NCBI RefSeq assembly: GCF_002742335.1
Contig: NZ_MDGR01000007.1
Span: 624,501 to 688,500 of the forward strand
Origin: Reichenbachiella sp. 5M10
Lineage (GTDB): Bacteria; Bacteroidota; Bacteroidia; Cytophagales; Cyclobacteriaceae
Length of the DNA: 64,000 nucleotides
Direction of reading: 5' to 3'
Shown one piece after another: positions 1 through 9,424 of this stretch; the first letter of the stretch is position 1; each line of letters opens with the position of its first letter. Under the pieces are notes generated by a model. It was not told the DNA's origin, searched no databases, and saw only the letters and a list, made by a program, of their open reading frames with translations. The position numbers were made by a program, and so were the translations under genes.

Positions 1-1
1 C

Positions 2-319
2 CTTCAAGGAGAGTTGTGTTATGCCTATGCACGCGATTTTGAGAAATTTTCAAATTGTGGTACGCTCGAAAAAGCCAAAGCACACCTCGAAAAAAGCATA
101 GATCTGGGGCAGCAGCATTATACCCAGCCTTATTATGAACTGGCTCGCGTACTGCTAAGGCTGGAGGGCAGTGAGGCTTGTCTCGACTCTCTTCGAATAT
201 GTCGTGGAATTTTCTCCAGCGAATACCATACCCATGATTTTAGGGAAATAATGGACGCACCAGAGTTTGAGGAACTAAGAGAAGAAATTATAAAAATCAA
301 AAACGAAACAATCAACTAA
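2..319 (+). CDS. TPR-like protein, C-terminal part (5' end outside window)
   Basis: The reading frame is open from base 2, and the residues before the first possible TTG start (LQGEL) look coding, so the gene probably begins upstream of the window. The visible part has two helix pairs of TPR character: a segment with KAKAHLEKSIDLG, then one with YYELARVLLRLEG, followed by a charged tail EFEELREEIIKIKNE. This resembles a tetratricopeptide protein used as an interaction scaffold, but no specific family can be named. Its TAA stop overlaps the ATG of the next gene by one base, so the two are probably co-transcribed and translationally coupled. Confidence 0.6.
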   Translation, partial: LQGELCYAYARDFEKFSNCGTLEKAKAHLEKSIDLGQQHYTQPYYELARVLLRLEGSEACLDSLRICRGIFSSEYHTHDFREIMDAPEFEELREEIIKIKNETIN

Positions 320-1494
320 TGACTGAGGGAAAGATCAAAAAAGAATTTGAGCAGCTGGATATCGAACGGTTTCGGGCCACTGCGGCTGAAATAACGGAAC
401 GGGAAGACTTGACCCAAATGTCGGCCAAGCACTACCTCTACGAGATAGAACCGTTCTTCATGGAGCACAATAATGAAGTGACAGACCCTAACAAATCCTA
501 CTTGATTTTCGGAGAAGAGGATTTCGATCCCGTTACAGATGATCTTTACTATCACTGGGTGGATATGCAGGAGAGAAGGACGCTTTTTCGCCGATGGTAT
601 TTGGGGGCCGACACGAGTTATGACACGCTGTTTGAATACCACGATGACTACTACAAGAGTACGACGGTATTTTTCGGACCAGATCAGGTGAAGCCGATCA
701 AGATCGCCTACATCTATTTCCAAGACGGTTTGCCTCAGACCTATCATGAAGCGATCGAACACGGCGCAGTGACTAAGACCTATCGTGCTTCGAACGAGGG
801 GCAGCTGCTCGGGTATGAGATGAAGTCGGCTGAACAAAACTGGACGGTAGATTTCGAATATGATGAGTCTGGTGAAGTATTGGAGCGCATCTTGCAGCTC
901 CATATTGCCAGCGGTAGCGAAGTGCAGCTATTCAAACGGCCGGACGAAAGTCAAACTACTGAGTCAGTATTGGCGGAGGCCGAAGAGGTTCTCTATCTGG
1001 AGATCACCCGACAGATGCAAGCGTCCCTGCGCATCACTGACGAAAAGATCTATTGCATCCTCTTGGAGTACTGCATCCAAGGAGCGATACCGCCTACCAT
1101 AGGGATAGGTCTGGAGTCAGAGTACGATGCGGATTGTATGTTGGGCGCTCCCGATATGAAATATTTTTCGGAAGATGATGACTTGCTACAGGTCAGCTTC
1201 GACCACTCAGTCATCCAGGATGCTGACAACTATATCCGAAGAGAATATGACGAGATGGATATGAGCGACTATGATTACAGCGGTGCTAGTGACAATGCTG
1301 ATAGTCATTTTATACGTTGGGAAAACAAAGTCAAAGCCATGTATCTGCGTCTCTGTCAGCGACTCTACGATACGGACTTCTCTGCCAGCTTTGAGCGTAC
1401 GGACAATTTCATCGTCTATGCCTGCGATATCGATGCGGTGAATGACGATGAATTTTTAGCAGAGATGGAAGCTTACATCCAGAACAAAGCCTAA
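319..1494 (+). CDS. hypothetical protein, 391 aa
   Basis: A long acidic protein with no signal peptide or membrane segment, so probably cytosolic. I do not recognise the family. The N-terminal half has a distinctive block (YEIEPF, then TLFRRWYLGAD, FEYHDDYYKSTTV) that recurs in the broken gene immediately downstream, which shows that a tandem duplication happened here. The C-terminal half is rich in Asp, Glu and Tyr (DEMDMSDYDYSG) and ends in an amphipathic segment. The start ATG overlaps the stop of the preceding TPR-like gene by one base, suggesting an operon. No catalytic motif was identified and no function is proposed. Confidence 0.7.
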   Translation: MTEGKIKKEFEQLDIERFRATAAEITEREDLTQMSAKHYLYEIEPFFMEHNNEVTDPNKSYLIFGEEDFDPVTDDLYYHWVDMQERRTLFRRWYLGADTSYDTLFEYHDDYYKSTTVFFGPDQVKPIKIAYIYFQDGLPQTYHEAIEHGAVTKTYRASNEGQLLGYEMKSAEQNWTVDFEYDESGEVLERILQLHIASGSEVQLFKRPDESQTTESVLAEAEEVLYLEITRQMQASLRITDEKIYCILLEYCIQGAIPPTIGIGLESEYDADCMLGAPDMKYFSEDDDLLQVSFDHSVIQDADNYIRREYDEMDMSDYDYSGASDNADSHFIRWENKVKAMYLRLCQRLYDTDFSASFERTDNFIVYACDIDAVNDDEFLAEMEAYIQNKA

Positions 1495-1500
1495 TGGAGC

Positions 1501-1977
1501 ATGACGTTAGCAGCCTTATCCACAGCATTTAGTCAATTGGGTGAACCCTTTGATGCATTAAAAGAAGAAACGCTGGCGCAGGTTGGTTTAGTCAAAGTCC
1601 AAGCCAAAAATCCAGTCTATGACATTGAGCCATTTGCGACAGAGCACCAACAGCAGACGTTCAAGGGAGTGGATCGTGAGGGGTGTTTTAGTATGGACGA
1701 AACAGGCTCCGAGTATGGAGGTGCCTATACTTTTTGGATCGAAGAGGGTTTGCGCAAGCCCGTGTTTCGCCGCTGGCATCTGCGTGCCGACATTTACTTC
1801 GAGTCGGTTTATGAATATGGGGCCTCATATATCAAAAGTACGACGATTATCCCCTCTATGCTATTCTCAGCATGTTTTTGCAAATGTACAATTACCAATA
1901 CATGATCGAGCGAGCGACGAGTAAGTGAACCGAATCAACGGGTATTACTTGGTTATGCCAAAGTAAAACTTGGGTAA
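1501..1977 (+). pseudogene. decayed tandem paralogue of the 391-aa protein gene
   Basis: The frame starting at ATG 1501 encodes YDIEPFATEH, KPVFRRWHLRAD and YEYGASYIKSTTI, which match the block YEIEPFFMEH, RTLFRRWYLGAD and FEYHDDYYKSTTV of the preceding gene. After KSTTI the similarity stops and the frame ends at TGA 1903-1905. Continuing in the same frame past that stop, bases 1924-1977 read SEPNQRVLLGYAKVKLG, which resembles SNEGQLLGYEMKSAEQNW of the paralogue, then TAA. The gene therefore appears to have lost an internal segment, gained a stop and lost its 3' half. It starts only six bases after the intact copy. A short translated product from 1501-1905 remains possible. Confidence 0.65.
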
Positions 1978-2178
1978 ACAGCATTCTTCGCTCCTATGAA
2001 AAGTCCTCTATGTCTTTTTGTGCTTTTGTCGAGATTCGGTTACCTTTCTTTTTCTAGAAACTGTTTGGGGGGCTGTTCCTAGGCAAGCGACCTTCGGGGA
2101 GAAGTGAATTTTGGACCTTTACCCCTTGGGCCCCTGTCAGACGAACCGAAACCCCTTTTATACAAAACCATCGTACAA

Positions 2179-3951
2179 ATGACTGATCCAACTTCATATT
2201 TGTTTTTTACAGGAAAAGGAGGCGTGGGAAAAACTTCTTTGGCCTGTGCAACAGCCGTTGACTTGGCAGATGCAGGAAAAACCGTATTACTCGTAAGTAC
2301 AGATCCTGCATCTAATCTAAAAGATGTTTTAGACAGCCCAGTGGATGAAACGATCCAAACGATACGTGGGGTGGACAATCTTTATGCTATTAATATTAAT
2401 CCCGAATTTGCGGCCGAAGAGTATCGAAGAAGAGTCATAGAACTTATAGAGGGCATGGCTACAGAAGCAGAAATCAACAAAATCAGAGAAGACCTTTCGG
2501 GAGCTTGTACCACAGAGATCGCTTCTTTTGATGAGTTTTCGCGCTTTGTGTCTAGCGAATCCGAAGGAGAAAAATTTGATGTCATTATTTTCGACACTGC
2601 ACCCACGGGGCATACCTTGCGATTGCTCGAGTTGCCTGCGGCTTGGTCTAGTTTTACAGACGAAAATCCCGACGGTGCTTCTTGCCTTGGTCCAACCTCT
2701 GCACTTAAAAGTGGAAAAGCAAGGTATCATTTGGTTGTAGAAAGGTTGCGAGACGCTAAGCTGACGACCTTTAACCTTGTCTCGAGAGCAGAAAAAGCCT
2801 CTTTGAAAGAAGCCGCTAGGACAAGCAAGGAATTGAAGGAGTTGGGAATGACCAATCAACGGTTGCACATTAATGGGGTTTACAAAGCCATAGACAAACA
2901 AGATCCACTTGCAATTAGGATGGAGGATATGGCAGCCGAACAACTCCAAACGATTCCTCAGAACTTGGGCGGGTTGCCATTCACAAGCTATCCACTTTTA
3001 CCTTACAACGTACTGGGTATAGAAAAACTGCGCTCACTGTTCGATAGTGCATTGCAAAGAACAATTTCAGAAAAGATCGTTGCAGATGTCGCGGTATCTC
3101 CATCCGGTCTAAAAGGAATCGATCGCTTGGTTGCCGAACTTTGCCAAGAGCAGCAAAGTGGCCTTGTCATGACTATGGGTAAAGGTGGGGTAGGCAAAAC
3201 CATCGCCGCATCGGCCATTGCTGTGTTGTTGGCAAACAAAGGCTTTGAAGTCTTGTTGACCACTACAGATCCTGCCGCGCATATTCAGGATTTTATGGAT
3301 CAATTGGGCGAAATCCCCAAAACACTGACGGTAGAACGCATAGATCCTAAGGTAGAAACACAGCGCTATATGGAAAAGGTTTTGTCACAAAAAGGAAAGG
3401 GGAAATCGGAAGAGGCTAAAAAACTAATTCAAGAAGATTTAAAGTCCCCTTGCACTGAAGAAGTAGCCGTTTTTCATGCTTTTTCTAAAGCCATCAGTAT
3501 GGCAAAAAGACAGTTTGTGGTCATGGATACCGCACCTACGGGGCACACCTTGTTGTTGCTCGATACGGCCGGAAGCTATCATAGAGACATCATGCGAAAT
3601 AACCTGAACATGAGGCGCATAAAGACACCATACATGTCTTTGCAAGATCCCAAGCTAGCCAAGACCATTCTCGTGTCATTGCCCGAAACAACTCCAATGC
3701 GCGAAGCAGTTGCCCTGCAAGAGGACCTGAAAAGAGCAGGGATAAGTCCTTACGCTTGGTTAATTAACCAAAGTCTTTCTATGCATTCGGGTATTTCAGA
3801 TCCTTTGTTGAAAAGTAGAGCCAGTAATGAAACGGACGTTATACAGGCCATTCAGTCCAATCATGCCCAGAGAACCTTTGGGATTCCATTTGTCGCAGAT
3901 AAACAATTGCTTCCTGCCTTGTTAGAGGGATATTATGAATACTCAGAATAG
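2179..3951 (+). CDS. arsA: ArsA family arsenite-stimulated ATPase
   Basis: A 590-aa duplicated ATPase of the ArsA family, close to the usual length of about 580. Each half has a deviant Walker A motif GKGGVGKT (residues 12-19 and 334-341) and a DTAPTGHTL switch motif. Cysteines at 110 (ACTTEIASFDEF), 169 (ASCLGP) and 425 (PCTEEVAVF) correspond to the three metalloid-binding cysteines of the E. coli enzyme, so arsenite or antimonite stimulation is likely retained. Such ATPases energise the ArsB efflux pump. The ATG at 2179 is chosen because translation from the GTG at 2104 would add an unconserved Pro-rich extension. Unusually, no arsB, arsD or arsR lies next to it; an arsC-type gene is about 44 kb away. 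Confidence 0.9.
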   Translation: MTDPTSYLFFTGKGGVGKTSLACATAVDLADAGKTVLLVSTDPASNLKDVLDSPVDETIQTIRGVDNLYAININPEFAAEEYRRRVIELIEGMATEAEINKIREDLSGACTTEIASFDEFSRFVSSESEGEKFDVIIFDTAPTGHTLRLLELPAAWSSFTDENPDGASCLGPTSALKSGKARYHLVVERLRDAKLTTFNLVSRAEKASLKEAARTSKELKELGMTNQRLHINGVYKAIDKQDPLAIRMEDMAAEQLQTIPQNLGGLPFTSYPLLPYNVLGIEKLRSLFDSALQRTISEKIVADVAVSPSGLKGIDRLVAELCQEQQSGLVMTMGKGGVGKTIAASAIAVLLANKGFEVLLTTTDPAAHIQDFMDQLGEIPKTLTVERIDPKVETQRYMEKVLSQKGKGKSEEAKKLIQEDLKSPCTEEVAVFHAFSKAISMAKRQFVVMDTAPTGHTLLLLDTAGSYHRDIMRNNLNMRRIKTPYMSLQDPKLAKTILVSLPETTPMREAVALQEDLKRAGISPYAWLINQSLSMHSGISDPLLKSRASNETDVIQAIQSNHAQRTFGIPFVADKQLLPALLEGYYEYSE

Positions 3952-4222
3952 TGGTGTTTGAATTCGTCAGGAGAAAATCAAAAATGACGAATGGAGTATT
4001 ATGAAGATCGTCTCAACGCAAAGAGCCCTATTTGGACAGCCTATTTATACGAATGAACAGAGGTAGGATTTCACCTTAGGGTATGCACAGAGTGGAAAAT
4101 CATGGAGGTTTGGTCTGACCACCTTTTTGGAATCATTTTTTTAGTTGTCGTATCAATAACTACCTTAATAAATTATCGTTTATTAAATTGAACATTAATT
4201 AGGACGAAAAAAAACACATTCT

Positions 4223-6490
4223 ATGGCATTTGATCTCGATATGATAAAAAAGGTCTATTCTCAAATGGGGGATAGAATCAACAAGGCGAAGGAATTGACT
4301 GGTAAACCATTGACTCTTTCGGAGAAAATCCTCTATTCGCACCTCTATGATGGAGGTCCGACGGAGACGTATACGAGGGGGGAATCTTATGTGGATTTTG
4401 CGCCAGATAGAATCGCCTGTCAGGATGCGACCGCTCAGATGGCGTTGTTGCAGTTTATGCAGGCAGGAAAGCTCAAAGTAGCTGTGCCCACGACGGTACA
4501 CTGTGATCACCTGATCCAAGCTAAAATTGGTGCAGCTGCAGATTTACAAAACGCAATCAATACCTCTAACGAGGTATTCAATTTCCTTGATTCGGTATCG
4601 AGCAAGTATGGCATAGGTTTTTGGAAGCCAGGAGCAGGTATCATCCACCAAGTGGTACTGGAAAACTATGCGTTCCCTGGAGGACTGATGATCGGTACGG
4701 ACTCGCACACTGTCAATGCAGGCGGACTAGGAATGGTCGCAGTAGGCGTAGGAGGAGCAGATGCTGTGGATGTCATGGCAGGCATGGCTTGGGAATTGAA
4801 ATTTCCGAAGCTCATTGGCGTCAAGCTGACGGGGAAAATGAATGGTTGGACTTCTGCTAAGGACGTCATACTCAAAGTAGCTGGTATCCTTACTGTAAAA
4901 GGGGGTACGGGTGCTATCGTTGAGTACTTTGGCGAAGGAGCGAAAAACTTGTCATGTACAGGGAAAGGGACTATTTGTAACATGGGGGCAGAAATCGGTG
5001 CTACGACTTCCACCTTCGGTTACGACGATTCGATGGAGCGCTATCTGAGAGCAACGGGTCGTGCAGAAGTTGCTGACTTGGCCAATGGAATCAAGGAGCA
5101 TTTGACTGGTGATGCAGAAGTATATGCCAACCCCGAAAAATATTTTGATCAAGTGATAGAAATTGATCTTGATACACTTTCTCCTCATGTCAATGGTCCG
5201 TTTACGCCGGATTTGGCGACACCTATCGCTGAGATGGCCGAAAAAGCCAAAGCCAACGATTGGCCTACGAAAGTAGAGTGGGGCTTGATTGGATCGTGTA
5301 CCAACTCTTCGTACGAGGATATGTCTAGAGCTGCATCAATTGCCGAGCAAGCTGTCGCCAAAGGCCTCAAGCCTAAAGCGGAATTTGGAATCAACCCCGG
5401 ATCGGAGCAGGTGAGATATACCATCGAAAGAGATGGAATCATTGATACTTTTGAGAAGTTGGGTACCAAGGTATTTACCAATGCCTGTGGCCCGTGTATC
5501 GGTCAGTGGGATCGTGCAGGTGCCGACAAAAAGGAAAAGAATACCATCGTGCATTCTTTCAACAGAAATTTTGCAAAGAGAGCAGACGGCAACCCCAATA
5601 CCCATGCCTTTGTGACTTCACCTGAGATGGTGGCCGCTTTGGCGATCGCTGGAGATTTAGGGTTCAACCCCATCACAGATACTCTGACCAATGATCGGGG
5701 AGAACAGGTGAAATTGGACCCACCAAAGGGAGAGGAGTTGCCAAGCAAAGGGTTTGATGTAGAAGATGCAGGCTACAAAGAGCCGGCGGTAGATGGTACA
5801 GGTATCGAAGTGGCGGTAAGCCCCGATTCCAAGAGACTACAATTATTGGAGCCATTTGCCCCTTGGGATGGCAAGAACATCACAGGAGCGAAGTTGCTCA
5901 TCAAAGCACAAGGCAAATGTACGACAGATCATATCTCGATGGCCGGCCCGTGGCTGAGATTCAGAGGTCATTTGGACAATATCGCCAACAATACACTCAC
6001 AGGTGCTGTCAACGCATTCAACGGTGAGACAGACAGTGTCAAGAGCCAATTGGATGGAGCATACGGAGCAGTGCCTGATGTGCAGAGAGCGTACAAAGCA
6101 GCGGGTATCCCGACGATTGTGGTAGGAGATCAAAACTATGGTGAGGGTTCGTCGAGAGAACATGCGGCCATGCAGCCGAGACATTTGGGAGTGATCGCGG
6201 TGTTGGTGAAATCGTTTGCCAGAATCCACGAAACAAATCTCAAAAAACAAGGTATGTTGGGACTGACGTTTGCCAATGAAGCGGATTATGACAAAATCCA
6301 AGAGGACGATACGTTTGATTTTATCGATTTGACCTCTTTTGCACCAGGCAAACCGCTGACTCTCGTAGCGAAGCATGCTGATGGATCGGAAGACACCATC
6401 ATGGCTAATCATACTTACAATGCAGGACAAATCGAATGGTTCAAAGCGGGTTCTGCCTTGAACTTGATCAAGAAGCAAAACAACGCATAG
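4223..6490 (+). CDS. acnA: aconitate hydratase
   Basis: A 755-aa aconitase that interconverts citrate and isocitrate in the TCA cycle, using a [4Fe-4S] cluster in the cytosol. The cluster-ligand cysteines are visible at residue 359 ([11 protein letters not shown]) and at 422 and 425 (ACGPCIG). The C-terminal swivel domain carries [14 protein letters not shown], with the conserved active-site SSREH. Length and start ([19 protein letters not shown]) fit the mitochondrial-type aconitases common in Bacteroidota rather than the roughly 890-aa AcnA/IRP1 type. It stands alone, preceded by 271 bp with no clear gene. Confidence 0.95.
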   Translation: MAFDLDMIKKVYSQMGDRINKAKELTGKPLTLSEKILYSHLYDGGPTETYTRGESYVDFAPDRIACQDATAQMALLQFMQAGKLKVAVPTTVHCDHLIQAKIGAAADLQNAINTSNEVFNFLDSVSSKYGIGFWKPGAGIIHQVVLENYAFPGGLMIGTDSHTVNAGGLGMVAVGVGGADAVDVMAGMAWELKFPKLIGVKLTGKMNGWTSAKDVILKVAGILTVKGGTGAIVEYFGEGAKNLSCTGKGTICNMGAEIGATTSTFGYDDSMERYLRATGRAEVADLANGIKEHLTGDAEVYANPEKYFDQVIEIDLDTLSPHVNGPFTPDLATPIAEMAEKAKANDWPTKVEWGLIGSCTNSSYEDMSRAASIAEQAVAKGLKPKAEFGINPGSEQVRYTIERDGIIDTFEKLGTKVFTNACGPCIGQWDRAGADKKEKNTIVHSFNRNFAKRADGNPNTHAFVTSPEMVAALAIAGDLGFNPITDTLTNDRGEQVKLDPPKGEELPSKGFDVEDAGYKEPAVDGTGIEVAVSPDSKRLQLLEPFAPWDGKNITGAKLLIKAQGKCTTDHISMAGPWLRFRGHLDNIANNTLTGAVNAFNGETDSVKSQLDGAYGAVPDVQRAYKAAGIPTIVVGDQNYGEGSSREHAAMQPRHLGVIAVLVKSFARIHETNLKKQGMLGLTFANEADYDKIQEDDTFDFIDLTSFAPGKPLTLVAKHADGSEDTIMANHTYNAGQIEWFKAGSALNLIKKQNNA

Positions 6491-6519
6491 ATCGAATTGA
6501 CGACCAATCTATTTTAGGA

Positions 6520-6551
6520 TTTGATTGGCGCATCATTTTTGTCTAAGTTTG
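6520..6551 (+). promoter_or_regulatory. predicted Bacteroidota-type promoter of greA
   Basis: A -33 box TTTG (6520-6523) and a perfect -7 box TAAGTTTG (6544-6551, TAnnTTTG) are separated by 20 bases, the usual spacing in this phylum. The predicted start of transcription is near 6557. That places the hairpin at 6577-6609 inside the greA 5' leader. Confidence 0.6.
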
Positions 6552-6576
6552 CGTACTAGATACTACAAAAAACAAG

Positions 6577-6609
6577 AAACGGTTTCAGAAACGAGACCGT
6601 TCTTTTTTA
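6577..6609 (+). terminator. terminator-like hairpin in the acnA-greA gap (possible greA attenuator)
   Basis: The arms AACGGTTTC and GAGACCGTT form a 9-bp stem with one mismatch around a short loop, followed by CTTTTTTATTTA. It can act as the intrinsic terminator of the aconitase gene. Because it lies downstream of the predicted greA promoter and about 20 bases before the greA start, it may also terminate part of the greA transcripts. Confidence 0.7.
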
Positions 6610-6628
6610 TTTATAAACATACTGAAAA

Positions 6629-7099
6629 ATGGCAATTTCATATTATACGGCAGAGGGATTGAAAAAGCTCAAGGATGAGCTCAATGACCTAAGAACAAAA
6701 GGAAGGACGGACATCGCAAAGCAAATTGCGGAAGCGCGTGATAAGGGAGACCTTAGTGAGAATGCGGAGTACGACGCAGCAAAGGATGCTCAGGGCTTGC
6801 TAGAGCTCAAAATTGCTAAGCTCGAGGTTGTCGTAGGAGATGCGAGAGTGATGGATGCGTCGCAGATCGATTTGACCAAAGTATCCGTGTTGTGTACTGT
6901 AAAGATCAAGAACGTCAAGAATGGTATGGAAATGAAGTACACGTTGGTGGCTGAATCTGAGGCAGATCTAAAGGCGGGTAAAATCTCAGTGGAGTCTCCG
7001 TTGGGTAAAGGGCTGCTTGGTAAAAAGGTAGGAGAGAAGGCGATTGTCAAGGCCCCCGCTGGAGACATTGAATTTGAAATCCTAGATATAGGAATGTAA
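6629..7099 (+). CDS. greA: transcription elongation factor GreA
   Basis: A 156-aa GreA. It enters the RNA polymerase secondary channel and stimulates cleavage of backtracked transcripts. The N-terminal coiled coil carries the conserved tip DKGDLSENAEYDAAK, including the acidic residues that coordinate catalytic Mg2+. The C-terminal FKBP-like domain has SPLGKGLLGKKVGE. Length and start match the family. It is the first gene of a short run with the HIT-family and WD40 genes, with a two-base gap to the next gene. Confidence 0.96.
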   Translation: MAISYYTAEGLKKLKDELNDLRTKGRTDIAKQIAEARDKGDLSENAEYDAAKDAQGLLELKIAKLEVVVGDARVMDASQIDLTKVSVLCTVKIKNVKNGMEMKYTLVAESEADLKAGKISVESPLGKGLLGKKVGEKAIVKAPAGDIEFEILDIGM

Positions 7100-7101
7100 G
7101 A

Positions 7102-7500
7102 ATGGCAAGTATATTTACGAAAATCATCAACCGAGAAATCCCAGCACACATTATTGCTGAGACGGATGATTTTATTGCATTTTTGGACATCAATCCTCTC
7201 GTAGAGGGGCATTGTCTCGCTGTACCAAAAGAGGAAATTGATTACATTTTTGACTTGCCTGATGAGACCATGTTGGGTTTGCATCGCTTTGCGAAAAAGG
7301 TAGCTAGGGGAATCGAGCAAGTGATCCCCTGCGAGCGAATCGGAGTGACTGTGATTGGCTTGGAAGTGCCACATGCACATGTGCACCTGATTCCTATACA
7401 AGTGATGGACGATATGAATTTCTCTCGTCCGAAGTTGTGCCCTGGATCGCAAGACTTGGCTCAAACGGCTATTAAAATCAAGGAAGCCATTTCGCTCTAA
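7102..7500 (+). CDS. HIT family protein
   Basis: A 132-aa histidine-triad nucleotide-binding protein. The active-site signature HAHVHLIP (H-x-H-x-H) is near the C-terminus, and the N-terminal FTKIINREIPAHIIAETDDFIAFLDINP is typical of Hint/YcfF-type proteins. These hydrolyse purine nucleoside phosphoramidates and related adenylates in the cytosol. The gene is two bases after greA and four bases before the WD40 gene, so the three are probably one transcript. The greA-HIT pairing is common in Bacteroidota. Confidence 0.93.
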   Translation: MASIFTKIINREIPAHIIAETDDFIAFLDINPLVEGHCLAVPKEEIDYIFDLPDETMLGLHRFAKKVARGIEQVIPCERIGVTVIGLEVPHAHVHLIPIQVMDDMNFSRPKLCPGSQDLAQTAIKIKEAISL

Positions 7501-7504
7501 ATCT

Positions 7505-8425
7505 ATGCCGTCTCTACCCCAAGTAGAAATTCGTAAAGTACACAGCTATACAGGGCACCAAGATGCAGTGTATACTTTGGAAGCCGGAGCGACAGACAAC
7601 TTGTTTTACTCTGCAGGAGGGGATGGACACATCATCGAGTGGGATTTGCATCACTTCGAGAGCGGGAGGCTTATCGCCAAAGTGCCTACCTCCGTTTACG
7701 CACTGTCTTATGTGCCGGAGTTAGACGTGTTGATTGTGGGGCAAAATTACGAAGGGATTCATCTCATTCAGCTCTCGGACAAGAAGGAACTCGGCTCGCT
7801 TAATCTTGGTAAACTGGCCATTTTTGATATTCAAGTATACAAAGGGCTCATACTGGTGGCGATGGCCGAGGGCGAGTTTTATATCATTGATTTCAAAAGT
7901 CTAAAGGTGCTCAAGCGTTCGGTTCTGTCGGAAAAAAACCTTCGAAAAATACTTGTGACAGAGCAGGGAAAGTGTCAGGTAGGAGTTAGCGACGGACAGA
8001 TCGTGACGATTGATCTCACAACTCATCTTATCGAAAATCATACTGTCGTTCATGACAATTCAGTGTTTGGGATGGCTTGGCATGCTCAGGATCAAGTGTT
8101 GCTGTCAGGGAGTAGGGATGCGAAGCTCAAATACTGGAAAGGGGTCGAGTTGTCCACTCTGGAAAGTATCAATGCACACATGTACGCGATCAACGATATA
8201 GTCTTTCGTCCCGATCATCAGTATTTTGCCACAGCCAGCATGGACAAGACGATCAAGGTGTGGGATTATGCACAGCGCAGACTCATCAAGGTGATAGACA
8301 AAGCACGGCACGGAGGACATTTGTCCTCAGTCAATAAACTGCTTTGGACTAAATTTGACGATTATTTGATTTCGTGTAGTGACGACCGCTCTATCTCCGT
8401 GTGGGATATTAATATTGCAAAATAA
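7505..8425 (+). CDS. WD40 repeat protein
   Basis: A 306-aa protein that is almost entirely WD40 blades. Diagnostic pieces are GHQDAVYTL...IIEWDL at the N-terminus, LLSGSRDAKLKYW in the middle, YFATASMDKTIKVWD and YLISCSDDRSISVWD at the C-terminus. The length fits a single seven-bladed propeller. No signal peptide is present, so it is a cytosolic interaction scaffold of unknown partner. It closes the greA-HIT-WD40 run. Confidence 0.88.
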   Translation: MPSLPQVEIRKVHSYTGHQDAVYTLEAGATDNLFYSAGGDGHIIEWDLHHFESGRLIAKVPTSVYALSYVPELDVLIVGQNYEGIHLIQLSDKKELGSLNLGKLAIFDIQVYKGLILVAMAEGEFYIIDFKSLKVLKRSVLSEKNLRKILVTEQGKCQVGVSDGQIVTIDLTTHLIENHTVVHDNSVFGMAWHAQDQVLLSGSRDAKLKYWKGVELSTLESINAHMYAINDIVFRPDHQYFATASMDKTIKVWDYAQRRLIKVIDKARHGGHLSSVNKLLWTKFDDYLISCSDDRSISVWDINIAK

Positions 8426-8589
8426 TGCGTATTATTGCATAGTAAGCCGTCTATAGAGTAAATAAACTACCAATTTTTACGTACTATATTTATGTAATTT
8501 AATTAAGTGGAGATCATTCGATTGAGTGGTTTGCGTTAATTAAACAACCTTGCAATACCATATTGTGGGGATGGTTAAAAGTTTAAATT

Positions 8590-9420
8590 ATGAAAATTAC
8601 TCCTCTAGAAATTAGACAAAAGTCTTTCGAAAAGGCATTTCGCGGCATCAACAAAGAAGAAGTTCACGCTTTTCTGATCTCCCTGTCCCATGAATGGGAG
8701 CGAATGCTTGATGAAAACAAAGATCTCAAAGGCGATATCAGCAAATTGGAGCAAGAAGTACAGAAACTTCGAGAAGTGGAGACCACTCTTTTCAGAACAC
8801 TGAAAACCGCAGAAGATACAGGTGCCAATGTCATAGATCAGGCCAATCGTACGGCTGAGCTTCATATGAAAGAAACTCAGATCAATACAGAAGCCATGCT
8901 CAATGAAGCTAAGAATAGAGCAAGAGCAATCCTAGATAAGGCGGAAGATCAAGCGAAAGAGATCATCGAAGAGATGAATAATGAGGTCAAAGAGCTAGAG
9001 GAAAATTACCGGATCATTGAAAACCAAAGAGATAATGTCGTGACGCAGCTTAAAATGCTCTCCAATGACGTCATGGCTCAGGTAGATAAGGTGAGACACC
9101 AAGAGTCAGGGATAGAAGCACATCTCAAGAAGGTCAAACAGATGCTACGGGATACAAGTGAGCGCGTCGAGAGCAAGGCGGAGGAGATTAATTTCGATGC
9201 AGATGAATTTAAACGCCCTGAGCCAGTAGCAATTCCCAAAGCAAAACTCGAGATGCCTGACGATGGTTTTGGCTTCTCAGAAGCGGATAAGAAACAAGTG
9301 AAGAAAAACTACATCTCGGATAAAAATCCAATCGCTCGTGAGTCTGTTCCCAAGGCGAAGAATACAGAAAAAAGACCAGTGAACAAGGACCTTTCTTTTT
9401 TTGATCAATTAGACGATTAG
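8590..9420 (+). CDS. DivIVA domain protein
   Basis: A 276-aa cytosolic coiled-coil protein. The start MKITPLEIRQKSFEKAFRGINKEEVHAFL matches the DivIVA/GpsB N-terminal membrane-curvature domain (ITPLDIxxKxF...GY/F..eV..FL). Residues from about 35 to 190 are a long heptad-rich coiled coil, followed by a charged linker and a short conserved end DLSFFDQLDD. In Gram-positive bacteria this family marks poles and division sites; in Bacteroidota the role is less clear. The folB gene begins four bases downstream. The 164-bp upstream gap holds AT-rich sequence with TTAATTAA-type inverted pieces but no convincing promoter. Confidence 0.88.
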   Translation: MKITPLEIRQKSFEKAFRGINKEEVHAFLISLSHEWERMLDENKDLKGDISKLEQEVQKLREVETTLFRTLKTAEDTGANVIDQANRTAELHMKETQINTEAMLNEAKNRARAILDKAEDQAKEIIEEMNNEVKELEENYRIIENQRDNVVTQLKMLSNDVMAQVDKVRHQESGIEAHLKKVKQMLRDTSERVESKAEEINFDADEFKRPEPVAIPKAKLEMPDDGFGFSEADKKQVKKNYISDKNPIARESVPKAKNTEKRPVNKDLSFFDQLDD

Positions 9421-9424
9421 TTAG

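Noticed and set aside
2104-2178. N-terminal extension of ArsA from a GTG start
   Set aside because: The added residues are Pro/Leu-rich and precede the normal ArsA N-terminus; ATG 2179 gives the usual distance to the first P-loop.
4102-4191. 29-codon frame with a membrane-helix-like product before the aconitase gene
   Set aside because: Very short, AT-rich, and without a clear ribosome site or neighbour coupling; one hydrophobic stretch of this size is expected by chance.
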